Assembly (NCBI GenBank): GCA_026195755.1
Contig: JAPHRL010000309.1
Span: forward strand, 1-11,807
Direction of reading: 5' to 3'
DNA from: Kangiella sp.
Lineage (GTDB): Bacteria; Pseudomonadota; Gammaproteobacteria; Enterobacterales; Kangiellaceae
Length of the DNA: 11,807 nt
Below, piece by piece: positions 6,676-11,807 of the stretch (position 1 is its first letter; each line of letters begins with the position of its first letter). Below the pieces are notes generated by a model, which saw nothing but the letters and a program-made list of their open reading frames with translations, did no database searches and was not told the origin of the DNA. A program made the position numbers and the translations under genes.

Positions 6676-8610
6676 ATGGTCGTTGATCAAAATGAAGTTT
6701 GGAGCATCGAGAAAGCCCGCGCCCACTACAACCTTCCTTATTGGAGCGAAGGCTACTTCGACTTGAATGAGCAAGGTAACTTGGTGGTGAAGCCTGATCG
6801 TAGCCGCCCAGAGTTTAACTTTGAACTTTCAGAAATCTGCAAGGAGCTACAAAAGAAAGGATTTCAGATGCCTGCCCTGCTTCGCTTTGGCGACATTCTG
6901 CATAATCGCGTCAATAGTTTATGCGAAGCATTTAATCAAGCGATTAAAGAATACGAGTTTCAAGGTCGCTATACCATCTGCTATCCGATCAAAGTCAATC
7001 AACAGCGTCGTGTAGTTGAAGAAATTGTGCAAAGCCAGGCGGCCATTAACAATAACAACGACAAGCAGATTGGACTTGAAGCTGGTAGTAAACCAGAGTT
7101 GATGGCTGTTCTTGCTCTATCTGAGCACACCAACTCAACCATTGTCTGCAACGGCTACAAAGACCGTGAGTACATTCGTACAGCCTTAATTGGTACGCAA
7201 CTTGGCCACAAGGTCTATATCGTTGTCGAAAAGCTGACAGAGCTTCAGTTAGTGCTGGAAGAAGCAGAAAGCATGGGTGTAAAGCCAACTATTGGAGTGC
7301 GTGCTCGATTAGCTTCAAAAGGTGAATCTAAATGGCAAACCTCTGGTGGTGATCATTCTAAATTTGGTTTGTCGGCGAGTCAGATTTTGCGTTTAGTTGA
7401 AACACTACAAGCCAGCGACCAGGTGGATATATTTAAATTATTGCACTTCCATTTAGGTTCACAAATCACCTCTATTCGTGACATCCAGAATGCACTCAAA
7501 GAATGTGCACGCTTTTATGCCGAATTACATGCGCTCGGCGTGCCAGTCGAAACTGTGGATGTGGGTGGCGGTCTTGGTGTTGATTATGAAGGTACTCGTA
7601 GTCAGAGCCATTGCTCAATCAACTATAGCCTATCGGAATATGCTAATAACGTGGTGTGGGCGTTTTATGATGTTGCCAACGAGAATGACTTACCTCATCC
7701 GAATATCATTACAGAATCAGGTCGAGCATTGACTGCGCACCACGCTGTATTAATTGCCAATGTTATTGATTCAGAAGCTCCTGAAAAAGTGGAGCTGGAA
7801 GCTCCTTCTGAAGAAGCGCCACTGGTGTTGCACAACCTTTGGGAAAGCTATCAGGAAGCAATCAACACTAAAGATAACCGTAAACTTATGGAGACCTTCC
7901 ATGATGCCGGTTACTTGCTGACAGAAGCTCAAGGAATGTTCAGCCATCAGGTCTTGTCACTTGCTGAGCGAGCGATGGCTGAGCGTCTGCACCGCATGAT
8001 TTTAATGTTGGTCAAAGAGAAGTTAATTCCTGAAATTCAAGAGCATCAAAATACTTTAGACAATTTAAATGAAAAATTAGCCAGTAAATACTTTGTTAAC
8101 TTTTCAATTTTCCAATCCTTGCCGGATGCGTGGGCAATTGATCAGATATTTCCAGTGATGCCTTTGGTCGGGCTCAAAGAGGAGCCTATGGAAAGCGTCA
8201 TTATTCAGGATATCACCTGTGACAGTGATGGCGTATTGGAGCAGTATGTTAATGCACAGGGCATTACCCCTACTTTGATGCTCCCTACCTATACACCAGG
8301 CGATGAGTATTTGCTCGGCTTCTTTATGGTGGGCGCCTATCAGGAAATATTGGGTGATATGCACAACTTGTTCGGTGATACCCACACAATCGATCTGGTG
8401 CTTGCCGAGAATGGTGAAATTAAGATCACGGGAACTGACTACGGTTCAGGCGTTGATGAGATGCTCGAGTATGTCGATTTTGATGCTAAATCCATTTTGG
8501 AGTCTTATCGTCGCCAGCTCAAAGCAAGCGACCTTGAGCAAGCGCAACAACGCCAATACCTGGCAGAATTACGCGAAGGTATTTATGGCTACAGTTATTT
8601 AGAGGATTAG
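6676..8610 (+). CDS. speA: Biosynthetic arginine decarboxylase
   Basis: This PLP enzyme converts arginine to agmatine, the committed step of the arginine-based route to putrescine. The 644 residues are close to the roughly 660 of the E. coli SpeA (fold III, alanine racemase-like barrel). Lys106 in CYPIKVNQQ carries PLP. HFHLGSQ (257-263), DVGGGLGVDYEGT (295-307) and ESGRALTAHHAV (347-358) are the phosphate- and barrel-forming motifs. Cys515 in ITCDSDG is the active-site cysteine contributed by the C-terminal beta domain, and GAYQEILGDMHNLFGD (553-568) completes the site. The N-terminal WSIEKARAHYNLPYW is typical of SpeA. ATG at 6676 has GGAG 11 bases upstream, after a leader hairpin. aguA starts seven bases after its stop, so the two are surely cotranscribed. 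All key residues are intact. Confidence 0.97.
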   Translation: MVVDQNEVWSIEKARAHYNLPYWSEGYFDLNEQGNLVVKPDRSRPEFNFELSEICKELQKKGFQMPALLRFGDILHNRVNSLCEAFNQAIKEYEFQGRYTICYPIKVNQQRRVVEEIVQSQAAINNNNDKQIGLEAGSKPELMAVLALSEHTNSTIVCNGYKDREYIRTALIGTQLGHKVYIVVEKLTELQLVLEEAESMGVKPTIGVRARLASKGESKWQTSGGDHSKFGLSASQILRLVETLQASDQVDIFKLLHFHLGSQITSIRDIQNALKECARFYAELHALGVPVETVDVGGGLGVDYEGTRSQSHCSINYSLSEYANNVVWAFYDVANENDLPHPNIITESGRALTAHHAVLIANVIDSEAPEKVELEAPSEEAPLVLHNLWESYQEAINTKDNRKLMETFHDAGYLLTEAQGMFSHQVLSLAERAMAERLHRMILMLVKEKLIPEIQEHQNTLDNLNEKLASKYFVNFSIFQSLPDAWAIDQIFPVMPLVGLKEEPMESVIIQDITCDSDGVLEQYVNAQGITPTLMLPTYTPGDEYLLGFFMVGAYQEILGDMHNLFGDTHTIDLVLAENGEIKITGTDYGSGVDEMLEYVDFDAKSILESYRRQLKASDLEQAQQRQYLAELREGIYGYSYLED

Positions 8611-8617
8611 ACTGAAA

Positions 8618-9601
8618 ATGACTCAGCTGAAAAGACGCTGGCCAGCCGAATGGGAGGCTCATGTAGCAACCTGGATGGCATGGCCCTGTCGCACTGAAAT
8701 TTGGACTAACGGTTTAGAGAAAGCACAATTGGCTTTTGCAGAAGTGGCCAATACTATTGCTGATTATGAGCCATTGTTTATGCTGGTTAAGCCTGAGCAT
8801 AAAGCTTTTGCTACCAAGAAACTCAGTAGCTCGATTACTTTCGTGGAGATGGCTATCGATGATAGTTGGACGCGTGACACCGCGCCAATCTGGATAGAAG
8901 AAGATGGCAAGCCTCTGGCTTTAGATTTCCAATTTAACGCCTGGGGCAATAAATTCTCGCATTTTGATAATGATGCTAAAGTTGCTGCTAACATCATCAA
9001 CTATAGCGGTAATCAGTCACGTCAGCTGAATATGGTGTTAGAAGGCGGTGCGGTTCACTCGAACGGTCAAGGGACTATTTTAACGACTAAAGAATGCTTG
9101 CTTAATGCAAACCGAAATCCATCAATGAACCAGCAACAGATTGAAGAGGTTTTACTGGAGCAGTTTGGTGCTGACCAGATTGTGTGGTTAGAGAAAGGTG
9201 TTGCAGGCGATGTGGATACCGATGGCCATATAGACAATATTGCCTGCTTTATTGAGAGTGATTTAATCATCAGTCAAAACTGTGACGCATCGAGCGAAAA
9301 CTATAGTATCTACGAAGACAACCGCAGGATTCTTCGCGACAATAATTTGAAACTGGTTGAGGTCTCTGAACCTGAAGCGCGCTATCAAAATGGGCTTCGC
9401 GCACCTCTTTCGTATATAAACTTTTATATTGCCAATGATGCAATCATTATGCCGTCTTTCGACTGTAAACAAGATGATGAAGCAAAATCTGTATTAACAA
9501 ACTTGTTTCCTCATCGGAGTATTCATCAAATTAATGCCAACGAAATTCTGGTCGGTGGCGGCGGCATTCACTGCATAACCATGCAGCAACCCAAAATTTA
9601 A
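8618..9601 (+). CDS. aguA: Agmatine deiminase
   Basis: It hydrolyses the guanidino group of agmatine to N-carbamoylputrescine and ammonia (guanidine-modifying, pentein fold). The 327 residues are shorter than the roughly 365 of many homologues, but the fold is complete at both ends. Visible motifs are RRWPAEWEAHVATWMAWP (6-23), DDSWTRDTAP (81-90, substrate-binding Asp87), FNAWGNKF (106-113), LEGGAVHSNGQG (141-152), VDTDGHIDN (199-207, catalytic His204) and GGGGIHCIT (313-321) with nucleophile Cys319 close to the C terminus. The family is shared with peptidylarginine deiminases of the Porphyromonas type, but context between speA and aguB settles agmatine as the substrate. The ATG lies 7 bases past the speA stop and its GAGG sits inside the end of speA (8602-8605), implying translational coupling. 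Confidence 0.94.
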   Translation: MTQLKRRWPAEWEAHVATWMAWPCRTEIWTNGLEKAQLAFAEVANTIADYEPLFMLVKPEHKAFATKKLSSSITFVEMAIDDSWTRDTAPIWIEEDGKPLALDFQFNAWGNKFSHFDNDAKVAANIINYSGNQSRQLNMVLEGGAVHSNGQGTILTTKECLLNANRNPSMNQQQIEEVLLEQFGADQIVWLEKGVAGDVDTDGHIDNIACFIESDLIISQNCDASSENYSIYEDNRRILRDNNLKLVEVSEPEARYQNGLRAPLSYINFYIANDAIIMPSFDCKQDDEAKSVLTNLFPHRSIHQINANEILVGGGGIHCITMQQPKI

Positions 9602-9639
9602 TCAGCTCATACATTTGAGTCTTTACAGGTGATAACACT

Positions 9640-10497
9640 ATGAGAAAAGTAACTTTTGCAGCAACCCAGTTTGCGGTTAGTGCAAACTTTGATGAGAACA
9701 TTGCTAAAGGTGAAGCTTTAGTTAAACAGGCAGCAGAGCAAGGAGCAAACGCCATTCTTTTGCAGGAATTGTTTGCAGGCTATTACTGGTGTAAAGATCA
9801 GGACCCTAAATATTTCGACTGGGCTGAACCTTACCATGGCAGTCGTGTACTACAGCATTTTTCAACGGTTGCTAAACAGTTAGGTGTGGTTTTACCCATC
9901 AGCTATTTTGAAAAAGCTGGCAATGCCCACTTTAACTCACTTGCCATGATTGATGCTGATGGCACCATCATGGACAACTACCGTAAAATGCACATCCCAG
10001 ACGGGCACGGTTATCAAGAAAAGTTTTATTTCTCACCTGGTGATACAGGCTTTAAAGTATGGGACACCAAATTTGGTCGCATGGGCGCTGCAATCTGCTG
10101 GGATCAATGGTTCCCAGAAGCAGCTCGCATTCTTGCGCTGCAAGGTGCCGAAGTGATTTACTATCCCACTGCGATTGGTTCAGAGCCACAAGACCCAAAC
10201 TGGGATTCGCGTGAGCACTGGCAGCGTGTAATGCAAGGCCACAGCGGTGCCAACATGGTTCCTGTTGTGGCTTCAAACCGCATAGGCACTGAACAGGGTG
10301 AAACCTGCGGCATTACTTTCTATGGCTCCTCATTTATCACGGATCCATTTGGTGCCAAAGTACAGGAAATGGACAAAAGCAGCGAAGGTGTCATTTGTCA
10401 GGAGTTTGATTTAGACCAGGTAGCAAAGCAGCGCGCTAGCTGGGGCTTATTTAGAGACCGACGTCCGGAATATTATGGACGTATCAATCAGTTTTAA
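9640..10497 (+). CDS. aguB: N-carbamoylputrescine amidase
   Basis: It cleaves N-carbamoylputrescine to putrescine, CO2 and ammonia, finishing the route begun by speA and aguA. It is a carbon-nitrogen hydrolase (nitrilase superfamily) of 285 residues, standard length. The catalytic triad is visible: Glu43 in LLQELFAGYYW, Lys116 in NYRKMHIPDG and Cys153 in AAICWDQWFPEAAR. The ELFAGYYWC and CWDQWFPE forms are characteristic of this amidase rather than of beta-ureidopropionase or nitrilase. The ATG has CAGGTGA about seven bases upstream. It follows aguA after 38 bases with no promoter or terminator that I can see, so it is the last gene of a speA-aguA-aguB operon, and a strong terminator follows. 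Confidence 0.96.
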   Translation: MRKVTFAATQFAVSANFDENIAKGEALVKQAAEQGANAILLQELFAGYYWCKDQDPKYFDWAEPYHGSRVLQHFSTVAKQLGVVLPISYFEKAGNAHFNSLAMIDADGTIMDNYRKMHIPDGHGYQEKFYFSPGDTGFKVWDTKFGRMGAAICWDQWFPEAARILALQGAEVIYYPTAIGSEPQDPNWDSREHWQRVMQGHSGANMVPVVASNRIGTEQGETCGITFYGSSFITDPFGAKVQEMDKSSEGVICQEFDLDQVAKQRASWGLFRDRRPEYYGRINQF

Positions 10498-10517
10498 CTA
10501 TCTTACTACTGTAATTA

Positions 10518-10544
10518 AAAAGCCCAGCGACTCGCTGGGCTTTT
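10518..10544. terminator. Bidirectional rho-independent terminator after aguB
   Basis: AAAAGCCCAGCG (10518-10529) and CGCTGGGCTTTT (10533-10544) form a 12-bp stem with an ACT loop. A-rich sequence on the left and T residues on the right serve both directions, ending the polyamine operon and the convergent minus-strand genes. Confidence 0.92.
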
Positions 10545-10572
10545 CGTAACACTTTTGTAACAGAGGAGCTAC

Positions 10573-10959
10573 TTACTGTTGCTCCGGCATTTGCCATAAC
10601 TCAACTTTGTTTCCATCCGGATCTATAAACCAGGCAAATTTGCCAAAACCATCTTCTTCGCAAATGTCACCAACTTGCTTACCTCCATTAGCGACCACCT
10701 GTTTGATACAGGCTTCCACATCATCGACCATAAGATTCAGCATGAAGTCCTTATCTGATGGAGCAAAGTAATCGGTACTCGATTTAAACGCCCCCCAAAC
10801 TGTGTACGCGTCTTGAGGTAACTGACTACTGGGAAAGCTGGTACCACCATAACTGGGGTCTATCTTAAAACCCAAAGCTTCCTCATACCATTCGCCAAGA
10901 GCTTCTCTATCTTTGCACTTAAAGAAAACACCGCCTATACCTAATACTTTTCCACTCAT
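10573..10959 (-). CDS. VOC-superfamily (glyoxalase/bleomycin-resistance fold) protein, function unknown
   Basis: The 128 residues form two beta-alpha-beta-beta-beta modules: the first from VLGIGGVFFKCKD (5-17), the second from DFMLNLMVDD (71-80) to FIDPDGNKVELWQ (111-123). The last is a very typical VOC ending. Set against glyoxalase I, only Glu120 of the metal ligands is kept: the first-strand His aligns with Gly10 and the second-module His with Met73. A glyoxalase I role is therefore unlikely; VOC proteins also include antibiotic-binding proteins and dioxygenase-like enzymes. The small size with no signal peptide points to a cytoplasmic protein, probably dimeric as is usual for one-chain VOC proteins. 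The ATG starts two bases after the stop of the rhodanese lipoprotein gene and has little Shine-Dalgarno of its own, so its translation is probably coupled to that gene. Confidence 0.85.
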   Translation of the reverse strand: MSGKVLGIGGVFFKCKDREALGEWYEEALGFKIDPSYGGTSFPSSQLPQDAYTVWGAFKSSTDYFAPSDKDFMLNLMVDDVEACIKQVVANGGKQVGDICEEDGFGKFAWFIDPDGNKVELWQMPEQQ

Positions 10960-10961
10960 AA

Positions 10962-11642
10962 TTAATCCAACAACTTATCTAAGCTATCTTCACTAACACC
11001 ATTTAAGACATTGCTATAACCCATTTCTTCAAGCACATCCTTAGCCTTGCCCGCACGATTACCCGAACGGCAATAGACAATAAAGGTTTCGTCCTTTGCA
11101 AGATTCAGCTGGCCAATACGATTACCTATCTCATCCACAGGGATGTTTACTGCGCCAGAATAATGACTATTGTTAAACTCGCCATCCGTTCTGACATCAA
11201 TTATTGTGACATCATCCAAAGCATCTTCTTCAGCAACGACAAGTCGGGCTGTGAATTCTTTTGGACTTAATATATTCCCCTCAGAAGGCAGAGGATCAAA
11301 CGACATTAACCCAATTTTTATACCATCAAAATCAACTATCGATGAATCAGAGGTATTTAAATTAAAAGACTCCGCAGAACTTGAAGTTGAATAAATAAAT
11401 CTTAATGTCGCAGCGCCCTCAGAAACACACTGAACACTTTTTGGACACCTTGAGTCATTCACAATATCGACAAATTCAATAATAGAATCCTTAAACGAAA
11501 CCTTATCACCCACTGAAACCAGATACTCTTTGGCCAGAAGCTTATCAGTGGTTGAGGCCTCGCTTTCAACAGTAGGCGTAGATGCACAAGATGCAATAAA
11601 ATATGTGAACGATAATAAACAAACTATTCTTAAAGCCTTCAT
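10962..11642 (-). CDS. Predicted outer-membrane lipoprotein with C-terminal rhodanese domain
   Basis: I start it at the ATG at 11642, giving 226 residues, because this yields a clean lipoprotein signal (MKALRIVCLLSFTYFIASC, lipidated Cys19) and GGGGGA lies three bases upstream. The frame stays open to 11705 but that extension would bury the signal. Ala-Ser after the cysteine, with no Asp at +2, predicts outer-membrane sorting, facing the periplasm unless exported. Residues about 40-137 form a beta-rich module holding NDSRCPKSVQC (62-72), a Cys66/Cys72 pair that recurs in small exported proteins. Residues 145-226 are a rhodanese fold: TIIDVRTDGEF (146-156), then the active-site loop YCRSGNRAG with Cys191. 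Rhodaneses carry sulfur on this cysteine; in the periplasm sulfur transfer or thiol chemistry is possible, but the substrate is unknown. The VOC gene follows after two bases. Confidence 0.83.
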   Translation of the reverse strand: MKALRIVCLLSFTYFIASCASTPTVESEASTTDKLLAKEYLVSVGDKVSFKDSIIEFVDIVNDSRCPKSVQCVSEGAATLRFIYSTSSSAESFNLNTSDSSIVDFDGIKIGLMSFDPLPSEGNILSPKEFTARLVVAEEDALDDVTIIDVRTDGEFNNSHYSGAVNIPVDEIGNRIGQLNLAKDETFIVYCRSGNRAGKAKDVLEEMGYSNVLNGVSEDSLDKLLD

Positions 11643-11713
11643 AAATCCCCCGCAGGTATAAAATGAATACAACCTCATTGTTATACGAGATAAGAAGAGA
11701 ATCAAGAAAGGAA

Positions 11714-11790
11714 TGGCACCCCCGACAGGATTCGAACCTGTTACCTTCCCCTTAGGAGGGGGACGCTCTATCCAGATGAGCTACGGGGGT
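11714..11790 (-). tRNA. tRNA-Arg (anticodon CCU)
   Basis: Read on the minus strand the full cloverleaf is visible. The acceptor ACCCCCG (11790-11784) pairs with CGGGGGT. The D stem is GCTC/GAGC, and the anticodon stem TCCCC/GGGGA holds the seven-base loop CTCCTAA, giving anticodon CCT, which reads AGG. A 5-base variable loop is followed by T stem ACAGG/CCTGT around TTCGAAT. Discriminator G and an encoded CCA end at 11714. All stems pair perfectly. The lipoprotein gene starts about 70 bases downstream on the same strand with no T-tract terminator that I can see between them. Confidence 0.96.
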
Positions 11791-11807
11791 GCGATACGGA
11801 CTAGTGG

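Noticed and set aside
11643..11705. Longer start for the rhodanese lipoprotein at 11705
   Set aside because: It would place 21 extra residues before a textbook lipoprotein signal, and no ribosome site supports it.
10573..11790. Genomic island inserted at the tRNA-Arg(CCU) gene
   Set aside because: tRNA-Arg genes are frequent integration sites, but there is no integrase, no repeat of the tRNA 3' end in the window, and the neighbouring genes look like ordinary chromosomal genes.

Overview
The window is ordinary, tightly packed chromosomal DNA from a Gram-negative bacterium, most likely a marine gammaproteobacterium. An amino-acid-using Kangiella-like lineage is a guess from gene content and moderate base composition, not something the sequence proves. 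It encodes ten proteins (one cut by the left edge) and one tRNA. I found no mobile elements, CRISPR arrays, phage genes or rRNA.

Left part (1-2400, plus strand): the 3' four-fifths of an ALDH7-family aldehyde dehydrogenase (probable aminoadipate-semialdehyde dehydrogenase), a hairpin, then a complete leucine dehydrogenase ending in a strong bidirectional terminator. Both enzymes are NAD-linked and fit amino-acid catabolism.

Middle-left (2419-4841, minus strand): an unrecognised 408-residue protein with a likely N-terminal helix-turn-helix, preceded by about 320 bases without a gene that hold a plausible promoter overlapped by GATACA-type direct repeats. Upstream of that is a ten-helix DMT/EamA transporter. 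A 211-base divergent region separates the transporter from the next block and has a recognisable promoter in each direction.

Centre (5053-10497, plus strand): a polyamine-synthesis block, speD-speE followed by speA-aguA-aguB. Together these encode the whole route arginine -> agmatine -> N-carbamoylputrescine -> putrescine -> spermidine, including production of decarboxylated S-adenosylmethionine. It uses the agmatine deiminase/N-carbamoylputrescine amidase branch; no agmatinase or ornithine decarboxylase gene is in the window. A terminator splits the block into two transcription units, and a perfect hairpin sits just before the speA ribosome-binding site. speD is the oddest gene: it starts with GTG immediately after an in-frame TAA and carries about 80 residues before the conserved enzyme domain.

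Right part (10573-11807, minus strand): a VOC-superfamily protein lacking most glyoxalase metal ligands, two bases downstream of a predicted outer-membrane lipoprotein that ends in a rhodanese domain, then tRNA-Arg(CCU) with encoded CCA.

The most interesting items are the complete arginine-to-spermidine cluster, the speD start with its possible minimal upstream ORF, the repeat-flanked promoter of the unknown HTH protein, and the rhodanese lipoprotein fusion. I see no convincing wholly new multi-gene system.
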